Source: Pseudisothecium myosuroides
Taxonomy: Eukaryota; Streptophyta; Bryopsida; Hypnales; Lembophyllaceae
Direction of reading: 5' to 3'
Length of the DNA stretch: 64,000 nt
NCBI GenBank assembly: GCA_951799445.1
Contig: OX637287.1
Span: 49,815,724-49,879,723, forward strand
Shown: piece by piece, positions 23,129-35,609 of the stretch
Numbering within the stretch: the first letter of the stretch is position 1
Layout of the letters: the number at the start of each line of letters is the position of its first letter
Notes under the pieces: model-generated
Seen by the model: the letters and a program-made list of their open reading frames with translations, nothing else
What the model was told of the DNA's origin: nothing
Database searches by the model: none
Made by a program: the position numbers and the translations under genes

Positions 23129-23870
23129 GGGTCGTTGCAAGAAACACCGTCAGTTTTTGTTCCACTTTGGCATTTATGGCTAGTACTCCCAGTACTATGA
23201 GCTTTTTGCATATTAATTTTTAAAAATAAAATAAAATAAGGATAATTAGTATAATACTATAAATAGCATATCACCAAAATTTCAGACCTAAAAAAAATCT
23301 GAGTCAAAAGTTATTCACAAAAGAAAAAAGCTGAAAATTTGAAGAAAATACATACTCTAACGTTTAAATTTGTAAAAAAATAGGAAAAACCATTTTCAAA
23401 GAAACTAAAAATAGGACATTTGGGAAGACTTAATGATGAAGAGATTTGAATAAAAAAATTACCTTGAAACCATCTTTATTGTTCAGAACTGCGCGCGCAA
23501 GGGAGCCTTCTTTGCAAGGACGTGGAGGACATAAAATAAATTATTTTTTAATTACCCTTGGTAGAAACATGAGTTCCTACTACGCAAATAGACCATAGAA
23601 ATTTCAGCTCTAAATCATTAAATTTGGGGACTCCATAGTACTCAAAACCCCTAAAACGCAAAACGTGACATATTAGTTTAATTGATTTTTAAATATAAGA
23701 TGATTTTTTTTTAATTTCTGAAAAATATGAGATATAAATACACTCAAGATATACATCTCCAATAAAAATCTCAAATTCATGCGAGTCAAGCTTAAAAAGT
23801 TATTGCAAAAGAAAGATTCAAAACTCCATTTGTGACACATACCTAGTTTCGGTGTTTCTTGCAATGACCC
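23129..23870. mobile_element. Non-autonomous DNA transposon, TTGCAAG family (copy d, 742 bp)
   Basis: Near-perfect ends GGGTCGTTGCAAGAAACACC and (reverse complement) GGGTCATTGCAAGAAACACC. A 4-bp direct repeat AAGT flanks it (23125-23128 and 23871-23874). The interior is unlike copies a-c, so it is a second subfamily with the same termini. Confidence 0.8.
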
Positions 23871-24833
23871 AAGTACCTATTTCCGATAACTTAAGGGATT
23901 TTGCAGCAAAGGATGAGCAGTTTAAAGCATAGGAAATTTTTCCCATGTAGGAAGATAAGAAATATGGGGATTCCCCAATTTTTGTAATTTTATTCCCAAA
24001 ATTGAAGTTACTATGAATTTTGGGAGTCAAAAAGTTGTCCGAACTAGTAGCCAATGTCTAGAGTCATCCAATTTCAATCATCTAAAAAATTGCTTTCCGC
24101 TCACTATTTCCTATTTTCTTCTTCACTACTTGGGACATGTGTCATAACCTTATTAGTTCTAACCTTGAAAAAAAACATTCCAAGCTTTTTAGCCTTGGTT
24201 GGAAATAGTGCCCATTATGGGTTGTGATCGAGTATGGATACATTTACCTTAAGGGTTAATGAATTCAAAACTCTCGTAAACCCATAAACCTCTCGTAAAC
24301 TCGTAAACCTCTCATTATTGATAAGTAGACTTCAATTTAAAGTATCCTGAGAAGTATAATTACACTATTCATATACTTAATTGTGAATGGTAGACTATTG
24401 ATTCTTTAGATTTTGGTTTTATGACCGAGCTATGTGACAATTTCAATGGCCTAGGGAGCTTCCACAATAAAAATTCATAGTAATTATGTAGCTTGTCCAC
24501 AAATTATAATCCTTTTTTTTTTGAAAATTCATGATTTTCATTTGCTAATACTACCCCCCAATAATTCTTGAAAAAGGTGTCTCCAAATATGATGAATTGT
24601 TTATTTTGACGGTTTTGGGCATTAGAGAAAAAATAGGGCCTCTAGAGGGCTGCTCCACAGCCCTCTAAGGACCTTGCAAAATGGTTTTTTTGGGCCAAAA
24701 AAATGATTTTTCTCCTATTCCCACCCACCAAAACTTGCGGTGTCAGATACTTGGCAGTGGTCCAAAAACCGATTTTAAAGACTTAAAAACCCAGGGTTAA
24801 GGCACTCTAATGCGCTTTAACCCTAATTTTTAA

Positions 24834-25760
24834 TTAACCCCTAAAGTACCAAAGTCCCCTCGGTGGACACTTCAGATTTTGGGCAGGCCCGTGTGGCCTC
24901 AAATTTTGATCTGATTTTTTGAAACTTGTTTTGAAGATAGGAAATCACATTAGCTTTCTAAAAATATAATTTTTTTTCAATCGGTGCCCGGGAGCAAAAG
25001 TTATGCCATCCTAAAGCAAAAAAGCAGTTCGGCGGGCACAAAAAAAAACACGAAAAAAAGTTTTTAATTTTTTTAATTTTCCCCCCTCAAAGATCATGTT
25101 TTTGTCTACATCTGAAGCTTTGATTCATTCTATTTGGACTAATAATGAGAAAGTTATGGACAATCTTGTTTTTTGGGCAATTTAAGCATCTTCAAAAAAA
25201 CTAACTTATAGAATGCAATTTTGAATGCAATTTTCAAATTTTTTCAAATTTTTTTTTTTGATGAGGTCAAGTTTGTTTGCAAGAACAATCCCACCATTGG
25301 GATTATGTTGTTTTAATTCCACCTAAGAGCTATTAACAATTTAGTATTTCGTTCAATTTTGGACCTACTTCTATTTAACAATTTTTTTTATATGTGAAAA
25401 TCAAGGTTTGACATTCTGAAATTTTTTTCCCCGACTCTCAACTCAAATGTTCAAGATAAAAAATTTCAAATTTTTGTTGTGTAGTGCAAAAAAAATCCAC
25501 AAATGGCTGTCAAAGTCATTTGAAATTGCAAGAAACAGTTCAAAATTTTTTTTTTTCCAACTTTGAATGCTAATATCTTCCAATTATAACGGTCAAATGT
25601 CTTGAAATTTTTACCACATAATCTGAGACAAGTGAAGTACAAGATCCTACGGTTAGATTCTAAAAAAAAAGTTTTTTTGGGTTTAGGGAGTGATCGTAGC
25701 AGAAATGGCAGTTTTCAGTGGTTCCAGAGCCAAAAAATGCCTTGGTATTTTAGGGGTTAA
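24834..25760. mobile_element. piggyBac-like element, long subfamily (927 bp)
   Basis: TTAA on both sides; ends TTAACCCCTAAAGTACCAAAG and the inverse CTTGGTATTTTAGGGG plus TTAA. No transposase frame survives. Just left of it (24796-24822) a further TTAACCCT/AGGGTTAA pair suggests remnants of other insertions. Confidence 0.85.
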
Positions 25761-25879
25761 CTTGAGTTAGGGTCAAAAAAATTAAGCCAAATGAAGTGGC
25801 TTTTGAAGCTAGTTTTTTTAGGCAATTAGCTTCAAAAACCACTTCATTTTTTGGTGACTTAATTCGACTTCATTTGTTC

Positions 25880-26575
25880 AATTGGCAATTTGAACAATTG
25901 AAGTCAAATTAAGGCACTTACTTAGTTTAGTGTGTTAGAACATGTGGAGAGAAGCTCTTTATACTAGTGGGATAGGAGTAGGGGAGACAATGCATGTGGG
26001 ATATATGAATTAGGAAGAAAAGAAGCTTGGTTGCTCATTTTGAAGTAGAATAAAAAATGGTGTGAAAATTGAAATTTCAAACCTCATTTAGACATAGTAG
26101 AATTTTTTTTTAAAAAGTAGGGGAATTATGCTACCTTTCATCTTCAAAAATCCGTTTGTGGTTTTGAGCCTCCACCGAAGAATTATGGACAAATTTGAAA
26201 GAGGGGTTGGAAGGGACATTTTTTTGGACATTTGTAAACATCTTCTTTCAAATTTGTCCATAACTTTTAGGTGGAGGCTCAAAACCTCAAACAAATTTTT
26301 GGAGATGAAAAGGTAGCATAATTATCCCACTTTTTCTAGTTAAATTTTTTTTCAATTTTTTATTCTACTATGCCTATTTTTGAAATTTCAATTATTATAC
26401 CATTTTTTTTTATTCTACTTCAAAATGAGCGACCAAGTTCCTTTTCTTCCTAATTCATATATCCCATATGCATTGTCTCCCCTATTCCTACCCCATTAGT
26501 ATAAAGAGCTTTTCTCTACAAGTTCTAATTCACTAAACTATACAAGTGGCTAATTTGACACTTACATAGATTCAA
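25880..26575. repeat. Large foldback (arms ~300 bp)
   Basis: The left arm (through GCTCTTTATACTAGTGGGAT, a TTTGAAGTAGAATAAAAAATGG block and GGTTTTGAGCCTCCACC) is repeated in inverted order in the right arm; the loop is about 60 bp near 26215. The transcript of either strand would form a very long hairpin. Boundaries are approximate. Confidence 0.85.
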
Positions 26576-26975
26576 TTGAGTCAAATAAAATCCAACTAAG
26601 TCAAATTTTGTGGTTTGATTGAATTCAATTTGACTTAATTGAAACCATTGTCAATTAAGCAGGGTTTGTAAGTTTAGAAATTGCAGATATAGTGGTTTGT
26701 GTTAAATTTAAAAAAAAAATTAAATTAAATTATTTCTTCTTAGTCACAAAAATAGTCATGGCTTGACTGTTTTCGCGAGATTCACCCAAGCTAATTGCTC
26801 ACTTCAGCGTTTTTTGGGGAGTGTCAGATTAGCTTGTTAATAGCTTGCTCTGTCACTTCGAAGCAACCCTCTCATGGCCTCAAATTGTCTCTAGTGGTGT
26901 TTTCACCTTAAATGTCTAACAATCCAAAAATTTACACACCTTTTGACTTGTGTTTAGTGCAAATTTCGTTCTTCT

Positions 26976-27529
26976 TTAACCCCTAAGCACTCCAATGTCC
27001 AATTTGACTCAAGTTTCAGTCTTCATACTGCTTAGATAAAAGTCATCCTAATTTGTGGAGATACTTTACCATGTTGTTGTCTTATCTAATGGTTGGATTT
27101 GGTGTTACTAGAATATATATTTTTCTAAAATTGCAAATATGGAAGTGTGTCAAGTGGTTGACCAAGTTAAAATTTGCATTGACTCTAGTTTAAAATTGAA
27201 TTTGCAAAAATGAGGTCATAGATTCAAAAAACACAAAAATCTCAAAAATCACCATGTCACGAGAACCTCATTTTCAAATCAATTCCAACAAATTTTACTC
27301 AAAAAATGATAATATTTTGCTTGTAATTGAATTTAGAAGGAATTTTGAGTTTCCCTTTCAAAATTAATACAAAAATATTGATGATAGCATTGGTGAATCT
27401 AACCGTATGGATGCAATCTAAAACTCAAAGTCTACAACTTTATTTGTATATCAATTCCAGAATGTTCTTCCAAATAGTACTTGATGATGAAATTTCTCAA
27501 ATTGTCAATTCTGTACGTTTAGGGGTTAA
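26976..27529. mobile_element. piggyBac-like MITE, medium subfamily (554 bp)
   Basis: TTAA both sides; ends TTAACCCCTAAGCACTCC and (reverse complement) TTAACCCCTAAACGTAC. Collinear with 14469-15045 over almost its full length. Confidence 0.82.
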
Positions 27530-30500
27530 TTGAAAATTCACTGAAAATTCATTCACTACACCAACCGACTCCAATTTTGACTCGTCTGGTCACCGAGTCG
27601 CCTTCTTGGACCTGTTCCCTTGCTGCAGCAAATGAGTAAAAACCTGTAAGTCATCCTTGATATTTGAATCTCAACTTCCGTCTGAACGGAAGCATATAGA
27701 TTTGCTCGACCAGAATATAAATTAATTAAACGAAAACTATTCGTATGATTGTATCCATGAACTGAGGACAATCTACAGTAGCATTTCTGCAACGCTTCCA
27801 CTTTCATTTAAGATTATTATCAGTCTTTCTGCAGTCTAATACAGTAGCAGAGACTGCAGGGTTTGATTTCGCAAAGTAAACGACAACGGACGGTTAACCT
27901 TTCGACAGATGGATGCCTTTTCGACGAGTGGCGAGATGCATGGAGTGACAAGTGACAATATTCACTGCCTGCTTGTCGCCATTCTATAGATTCAATAATT
28001 TTAGACTTTTAGTAGTTTAAATTTAAATCCAGTGAGATTTTTAAGTTTTTCAATGGCTGTAAGCTTGTCACCCTTGGATATGTGCACTAAGCTTACACTC
28101 CGTAGTACGTAGTAGTCAATACTGGCGGACTAACTCATGTTCGGGAAGAACCGGCGGCTAGTTCAAAGCCAGTCGGTGGAATTGGAAACAAATCGGTTGC
28201 AATTTGAAAACATTGGCAAAAAACCAGTGAAAATATGTATAAAATTTCTCTTGGAGAATATAACCGGACTATAACCGAACTTTGTACTGGCGGATATTCA
28301 TGACGACGGCGATTGATGTTTTTTAAGCTTGTAACCGCAGACCTACCAGTTTTGTTTTTTGTGCAATTGAAGGACAAAATTTGACGCACCGAACCAGGTC
28401 AATATAATGACGGGATCGAATATATTGCCAGAAATTTCAACTTGATGTGCGTGCAGTGGAAGACATTCAAACTACTGCAAGGACAGGTATTCTTGAAGAT
28501 TAATTGTAACTTTACTCCCGGTTGGTGAGTGACGTCTAGCTTAACTTTCAGATCGAACTCGACGTCTGCTGTTGAAGTTCATACACAAATCCCTTTAAAA
28601 GTTCAGAAAGAATATGTCGTAAATTGGTTAGAGGTTAGCTAGAAAACTCTGCTTTCGATATCCTATCGAACTTCTCGTTTCACTTATAGGTCAGAGTATA
28701 TGGCAAATGATTCACAAGGAGATTACCTCTGGTTTCCGGATTGACATTGCCAACACAGAAATTTTGTGCCACCGATTGCAGTTAACTCCCTGGTAACTTA
28801 ACGTTACTTTTGCGGCTTTGTCCATCTGACTCCTGTTCCTCGTGCAAAATCATTTGGGAGGCTTCTGATATTTCCCTAAAGAGAACATACAAGAATTATC
28901 TTCCTGTAATTCTCTGAACAGGGGAGAGTTCTGTATTTAATTAGCTTCAATTCGACACGATCTAGTGAACAACAACTAAAAAATTTCGAATCTCAAATGC
29001 AGAGATTAAACTAGATGCACTTCTCCAAAATCACGCGCGCGGACGATACGAGAGCTTTGGATGCAGAATTTTCAGAATTAAGAACAAATGGAGGATCTTA
29101 ATGCGCTAGGTACTTAGCATGCAGAATCTGCACATGCACGAAGAAATGGTGGATCTTACCTACTAAGAATGCAGAACCTGCACGTCAAATCCGCTACAAA
29201 ACGAAGTTTTACGACTTTCGGACTGTTCAGGATAGGGGACGTCCGAGGCCTGGCTATTCCTAGTTTCTGAGCTTCAATCGTACAGAGGCCTGAACGTCAC
29301 AAGTAATGGCGGCCACAATCGCTAATTTACGAAATTGACAATATGAAGAAATAGAGTATATGTTTCAGATACTAAAAAAGCATGTAGAATCTGCACGCTA
29401 ACGAGAAAATGCAGGATCCTTTGTAGAGCACGTAGAGAGCACGTACAGGACTTGTGAATTCAGGCCTGCATCAGGACAACAGAATGGTGAGTAAGAATTA
29501 GCAGTTAAAAATAAAACTGATCGAGAATCAACGTGGGACGATTTCGAATATCGTCGAGAGCTGAGGATCATCCAGAAATTTACCAATGCTTGCCAATTGG
29601 AGTACTTTTCGTCCGACACAACCTTACCTTCCTATGCTTTTATATCTTGCAGGGGATACACAGCTAGAACAGCTGCGTTTTCAACATTCTTTGCTTCCCT
29701 TGCACCCCAGCGGAGCATGATAATCTCACGAATGGCCAGCAAATGGTTTGCATTGATTCTGCTGGCTGGTACATCGGAGAATGTTACATTTGTTTTCGGT
29801 GACAAAATCGTTAGCTTGAACGTACTGCAGGAGCACTGAACGAGTTGTATACACTTGAATCCTCCACCTCGCGTGCACGGCACAATGGTCCACATACAAT
29901 GTGACTTCTGATCTGACTCCCAATGTTTCAAGAAATTAGAAGGCTCACCTCTTGGTTGCACACAGCTTGGCACGAATCTCCCCTAGATACTGTACAACTA
30001 TAAAATATCTTCGAAAATAAGTGAATCGGGATGTTATTCAAGGATCAAAGTATCAAACAACATCCCAAATCCTATTGTTTTTGTAATTTGTTTCAACATT
30101 TTCGTACTAGGCCTCAGGCAGGGAATATCCGGTGCCTGAAACCTCAGCTCTATTCCAGTCCTATCAATTAGAGCTCTAGAAACTTAAAAGTCAAATTTCC
30201 ACGCTCTAGGCACCCCGAACGTCACAATGTTAGCCCTCAGAAACTGGCCATTTTAACGAATATGATCACATCAGATGTACTATAAGTTGTAAATTGTACA
30301 TTGAACACAAAGAGGTGATGTCCACTAAGGGAGCGTCGTGCCAAGCTGTGGCACCCAAGGAGTGGCACTTGCGCAATTGGGCTGACCTCAAACAATTTCT
30401 AGCTAAATGCTGTCAGCAGACAATTCAACCTCTGAGAGTCTTTCAAAGTAGAACTCTACAATGGACATACAAATATAAACTGAAGCAACCTCACAAGTGA

Positions 30501-31264
30501 ACTTCCGATCTAATCCAATCAGACATCGAATGTTCACGTTCAAATGCGAGTTTTTCAACTGTAGCTAGCTGCTTCACAACGGACGGATCTAATCTCGTCA
30601 GACACGCTGAATGTCACGTTCAAATAAGACTGTTTTCCCAACTGCAGCTAGCTGCTTCACAATGCTTCACGAAATACCGAACTTCCTGCAACTCTTCAGT
30701 TTGTGTGAGACTGAGTGTGAGTCGCCAGAGGAGGCGGGGTCCAACTTATAGTCATCCGATTCTACCTGGTCCTGGTAAAATTTTACGGTACGTGGAAGAG
30801 TCTAGAACTCTAGATCCGTCTGTGAGGGTGCAGTGGGTGCAAAATATCATCCCGGTGTCGACGGTTGGGCTCCACAGGAAGTGCATATCCACCGCCTCTA
30901 CCGCTGGATATTTCCAGTTTCTGCATAGATATTTGCGGCTGCAGGAAGGGACAGAGCCTTATCCGGCCTTTTAGCTTTCAATTGGAAGGCTCGCTTTGCT
31001 CCTAGCTAGCTTGTCCTGCTAAGTTACAGGCATGCACAGATGCCCGCCTATCACAACAAGTATTTTGATCCGGGAACATTATTATAAGATCCAATGATTT
31101 TTACTTCTCCCGCAAATTTGAGTTTCTCTGTGCGCCGCGCACACTTCCCATGCAAATCTAGGCCCACTTTCAGAGAACAGTAGCGCCTTGCACTAGCTTC
31201 AATACCAAGAAAACATCCATACAGTAGTGCCTAAAGAAATCTCAAATCTTGAAGAGAAGTGCAT
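27530..31264. other. GC-balanced low-copy island, no recognisable gene
   Basis: Clearly less A/T-rich than its flanks and similar in texture to the genic region at 46-51 kb, yet no conserved protein could be read on either strand. The best frame is on the minus strand (29632-29973, 113 codons), followed by ATATAAAAGC. Other signs: a tandem duplication at 30504-30662, and four variants of a GCATG(C/T)AGAATCTGCAC word between 29090 and 29400. Possible explanations are a non-coding RNA gene, a fast-evolving gene with short exons, or promoter and UTR DNA of a gene lost to rearrangement. Confidence 0.4.
30504..30662. repeat. Tandem duplication, ~80-bp unit
   Basis: Two units share GATCTAAT, TCAGACA, TCACGTTCAAAT and end with (C/A)AGCTAGCTGCTTCACAA. 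Confidence 0.75.
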
Positions 31265-31907
31265 TTAACCCCTAAATGCCGAGGCACCAAATTCTGGTGT
31301 CGACAATACTTTGAAGTTAAAAAAAATCTAATCAAGTTGCTATTTTTAATAGTTTATATTTTGTAAAATTCTTTTTGAAGTCTAGTTTCAATATCAAAAA
31401 TCCAATTTTGAAAATGATTGATTTTGATTTTTCTATTTAAGATTTTGTCCAAGGGTACCCAATGTAATCTTGACATTCCGTAGTGTTGAGAGCTCTTGGA
31501 AATGAGCTTCAAATACACTAGATCTTGAAGAAAAAATCACACTAGAAATTCATTTAAAAAAATTGTAGAGTAGATTTTGAGAAGCCATAAATTGATTGGG
31601 GTTATGCATGTTAGGCCCTCTGACCTCATATTCTTTTGGTGACCAACTTTTCAGATTTGATATGTGAAAAGAGGATTGTAAGAATTTCTTCATTTTAACA
31701 CCCTCATGTTCAAACATTATAATCTTTCAATTCGTAAGTGATATTGTTGTGTTTTCTTTTCCTATGTGATTTCTAACATGTCTAGTTTGAATTTGTACGG
31801 TTACAATTCAAAAAAAATTGGCACAACTTATCAAAATTTTGGCTTTTTGTTCAATTTAGAGCAAATTCCTAGAGGCTCAAAAAAGCCCTTGGGCATTTAG
31901 GGATCAA
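31265..31907. mobile_element. piggyBac-like element (643 bp), right TTAA mutated
   Basis: Left TTAACCCCTAAATGCCGAGG, right inverse GGGCATTTAGGGA followed by TCAA instead of TTAA. The termini match the family; the right target site has one substitution. Confidence 0.65.
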
Positions 31908-32037
31908 GATGCCAGACTAAAGCATGCGCACCCAATATGCTACTGACACCTACATTTGGACCAAAAATGTGACACTAAAACTTAAATATTGATGACATAA
32001 GATGTGCAAAATCAAACATGTAAGTCTAGAAGTGCTA

Positions 32038-32242
32038 AGGTAGAGGCACCCAATGGTGTCCCTTTTTAGAAAGAGAAGTAATTTTGAAACATAAATCTAG
32101 GTAGACCATACATGGCTTATCATTTTGGTCAACAAATATTAACCTTTGTACGGTACCATATCTACATTTAGATTTTGAAATGATTCCCCTTCCTAGAAAG
32201 GGACGTCATTAGGTCCGCGGATGTTTTCAGGTGCCTCTACCT
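32038..32242. mobile_element. MITE, AGGTAGAGGCAC family (205 bp)
   Basis: Perfect ends AGGTAGAGGCACCC and (reverse complement) AGGTAGAGGCACC, TA on both sides; homologous to 17712-17935. Confidence 0.85.
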
Positions 32243-32454
32243 TAAATGTCAATTCTTTGGATACATTTGAAAACAACACTTTGAAATTTTCAAGTGGTGT
32301 CCAAATAATGCATGCTAAAATGAGGTGGAATTTTGCCAATAAGATTCAATGAAATATATGTTTGTGTTTAACATTCGTGTACTCTATTTCTATTTGTGTT
32401 AATTATGGGTACAATCCCAATAAACACTTGTACCCAATAAATATTTGCACCCAT

Positions 32455-32890
32455 TTAATCGGGGTATTTAATCGGGGTTTCTGCGTAACTGCCCGCCTTG
32501 GTCACCTTCCAGATCTTTCGGCTGGAGAGCATTGGTCCGTAACTGCTTCTTTTATCTTTACTGGAGTTGGCGAACCCCTTTGTGGGCGCCGCGATCAGTA
32601 CTGGCGGGCAGCATCTGCAAATTTTCAGATATTGCATGCATCTGCCCGAAAGTCAATGCCAGGGTGGCATCATTGCAGGGGATGAGCGTGGCCACAGGCC
32701 CGCACGAACCGACACCTGATAGGCTTAGACCCCTGATATTTCATGCGTTTCCAGGCTTTGCTAGCGTGGACTCCGCGGCTGTCCACATGGCAGTGCCACT
32801 TGGCACTGCGAGTCCTGGTTGGCGACGTCAGTCGGTGGGCCTCAAACGCCAATCACATGAACAGAGCCCATTCTAGTCTAACAGGGGGTA
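32455..32890. other. Isolated GC-rich block, unassigned
   Basis: About 430 bp with GC near or above 50% between A/T-rich transposons. It has short overlapping frames on both strands, none recognisable, and contains the palindrome AGTGCCACTTGGCACT. It might be a captured gene fragment or a first exon or promoter. Confidence 0.35.
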
Positions 32891-32988
32891 TCCAAGTAGA
32901 CCAATTTTTTTTGCTTTTTAAAAAAAAATTAATTTTAAATTTTAAATTTTAAATTTTAGTTGCTGGAGTGAGTTGCACCCGGAATGTA

Positions 32989-33303
32989 AGGTAGGCCAGG
33001 CTCAGAAATGGAGCATCTAAGCGCTGAAACTGAATTTTGGGGAGGTAAAACATCTTGAAATATTTTTCAGTAAATTTTCCTTGAAAGACAAGTGGAATTG
33101 ACATCTAACCCAAGTCGTTTCATATTTTTTGGACCTTTGTGAATTCGCTACAAATTTTTGAAGTTGGAAAAAAGTGGTCATTTGTGGTCATCAAAAGCGA
33201 CCACCTTCTGAAATGTGCATAGTTGGTACATTGAAGAAAGCAAAATTGTACCTCTGAGTCATGCTCGCTTTTAATGCCTGCTCTGTTTTACAGCCTCCTA
33301 CCT
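32989..33303. mobile_element. MITE, AGGTAGGAGG family (315 bp), opposite orientation
   Basis: Ends AGGTAGGCCAGG and (reverse complement) AGGTAGGAGGCTGTAAAAC, TA on both sides. Internal blocks run in reverse order relative to 16425-16709. Confidence 0.85.
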
Positions 33304-33370
33304 TATAGTAAAGGAAAAATGGATAAATTGTCCTCTTGGATATGTTCATCCACAAAATTATCTACTAGTA

Positions 33371-34248
33371 CACTAAAATTGGTAAATAGTGTTGGCTACA
33401 CTAATTGTCAATAGTAACACTAATTGTGATTTGCAAGGTTAGTGTTAGAACATTATATACCCAGTCTAACACTATTTTAGCTCTACAGTAAAATTTGATG
33501 AATGACAAAGAGAGTCAGAATTTTTACGAGAGTGCATTTAGTGTTAGATGGGAACAAAATGAAATGTTGAAATAGACAATGAGATGTTGAAGTGCTGAAA
33601 TAAATAATGAAATGCTGAAATAAATAATAAAATGCTGAAATAAATAAATGAAATGCTGAATTGCTAAAAAATGCTAAAAAATGCTTAATAGCTGAAAAAA
33701 TGCTAAAATGCTAAAAAATGTTGGAAAATGTTGAAATGCTAAAAAAAAGTGGCGACCCAAAAAAACAAAAAATAATTTTTCAAAGGAAATAGAGGAGAGA
33801 AAGACAAATCCAATGGTGTCATCGAATGTTCAATCACATACATCAAAAAAAAGATATAGGAGATGGAAGTTTGAAATCAAGCGGCAGAAAACCATGGAGT
33901 GGGAAACCACGGAGTATACCCCCTTCCCTCTCCGTGGAAGGAACCTCCTACAATTGATGGACCGGAGAGCTCCTCCACCTCTTCTCTCCAAGGCGGTCTC
34001 CAGTGCTCCTTACAATTTTTTTTAGAGAAGGAATTGGACGACGTGAGGCGGAAACTATAGTTTCCCAGGGAAGGGCCAGAATTGGACGATGGGAGGCGGA
34101 AATTATAGGTTTCCAGGGAAGGGCCAGAGTTTGACGACGGGAGGTAAGTGCCCCTACACTATTTGCACATAAGTTGGAAAATAGTGTTGGGGATAAAAAA
34201 CAGGAAACAACACTAATTATTACCCAATACTATTTACCAATTTTAGTG
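33371..34248. mobile_element. CACTA-like non-autonomous transposon (878 bp)
   Basis: Begins CACTAAAATTGGTAAATAGT and ends with the inverse ACTATTTACCAATTTTAGTG. Both subterminal regions are studded with short AACACTAATT/TAGTGTT words, as CACTA elements typically are. TA lies on both sides. The core holds a tandem repeat (33590-33745) and a duplicated GC-rich block at about 34030-34145. Confidence 0.75.
33590..33745. repeat. Tandem AAATGCTGAAATAAAT-type repeat
   Basis: Roughly nine imperfect repetitions of AATGCTGAAATAAATAAT / AATGCTAAAAAATGCT inside the CACTA-like element. Confidence 0.8.
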
Positions 34249-34480
34249 TAGTGCTGTTGCCACAATCAAAATAAAAGTAAAAGTAATTTTCTAATTTTTT
34301 TAATTTATTAAAAAATTGAAATTCAATGTTTTTCACATTGTAGGTCCCAACGCCACTAAGCAAAGCCCATGCACCCCTTTTCGCAATAGGCTTTCCGACA
34401 ATACTAAAAAAGCAAATAGGGGACGCACGATCTAGGAGATCTCAATGTATTGGAAAAAAAACACTCATGTAAGGTATAGA
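34249..34480 (-). repeat. Dispersed ~250-bp repeat, copy 3 (reverse)
   Basis: The minus strand shows GAGATCTCCTAGATCGTGCG, TATTGTCGGAAAGCC and GGGGTGCATGGGCTTTG, as in copy 2. It abuts the CACTA-like element, which probably inserted into it. Confidence 0.65.
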
Positions 34481-35604
34481 TATTGACAAATTTGGAATTT
34501 TGCTATCCCTGGAACGCTGCAGGCGTCATTCCATGGCATTTGGATGACAATCCAATGAGCTGGAAAGAATTTGAAAATATTTTTTTATCCGTATTTTTGT
34601 TGTTGACATTTCATGTTGAGTTATGAAGGGTATCCAATTGAATTTGTGGTCTTGCTAGCGGTTCTCTTTACGTAAATGAGAAGTTAGTAAAAAAACGGAT
34701 CACAAAATATGCTATTTTAGTGTATTTTGGGAAGTTGTTGCTCTGTGCTTTAAATCTAAAATTTCTCCACAAAAATGATATTTCTTGAGTTTGAACCCAA
34801 CTAACAAAATGAAGGTCATCTATTTTAGTTTTTACTTCAATTTGAAATTTGGAAAAATTCCTAACATTGAATATTTTATTGAAATTTGAACTTTGTATGT
34901 ATTTTTAATGTCTGCTAATTTCTAAAAATAGAATGACATGAAAATTGAATTTACACTATGATGTTCTTCATTGTAATATATACACATGGTGAAATTTTCA
35001 AAAATTTGAAGTAATTTTCTATTTGATGTAATTTTTCTTCAAAAATTCTCAAAATAATCAATTTTCTATAGAAAAATCTAAAATTTTTGTGAAGTAAAGA
35101 AGATGTGTAATTTCATCTTTGAAAAATAAATATAAACTTTTTATACGTATCCACTTGCAAAATGTCACCAAACTGAGTGATGGACAATGAGGCTTGAGAT
35201 CAATGGTCATAGGTATGCCATTTAGAAGCAAGAAGGGTTTGGTGATTTCATCCATTTTTCCACCAATCTTTTGTAGTGTTAAAGTAGTTGATGCCAAAGT
35301 GAGGAAAGATTATGGTGGAAATTCGTCAAAAAATTTGGTTGATTCAACTATTCGTAGCCCATTGAGTAAGTTTTATTTTTATTTTTTTATTTCTGAAATA
35401 TTGCGGAGATTCTTGAGATTTCCAACATTTAAAGCGTATGAAATAGATTCAAGATAAACTGGATTTGGACTTTGGATGACGGAATCAACCCCACTAGAAG
35501 CAAGAAAAATCACAAAGTGCAACCACAAATAAATGAACTATTGAATGATTGGTAATGAATTAATAAAATTTGAGATTATTGTCATTGGAACAAAGTACAA
35601 TGGG
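34481..35604. other. Intergenic, no gene seen
   Basis: AT-rich sequence up to the target site of the LTR retrotransposon. No supported feature. Confidence 0.5.
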
Positions 35605-35609
35605 GGGAC

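Noticed and set aside
24238..24799. Further piggyBac-like element ending at the AGGGTTAA near 24799
   Set aside because: Only outward-facing right-end words were found; no matching left end with TTAACCC at a sensible distance.
29632..29973. 113-codon minus-strand frame in the GC-balanced island
   Set aside because: Protein-like in places (SRINANHLLAIREIIMLRWG) but no family recognised, no convincing splice partners and an equally good frame on the opposite strand.
32362..32952. Overlapping 60-114 codon frames on both strands
   Set aside because: Expected by chance in GC-rich DNA; none has a recognisable motif.
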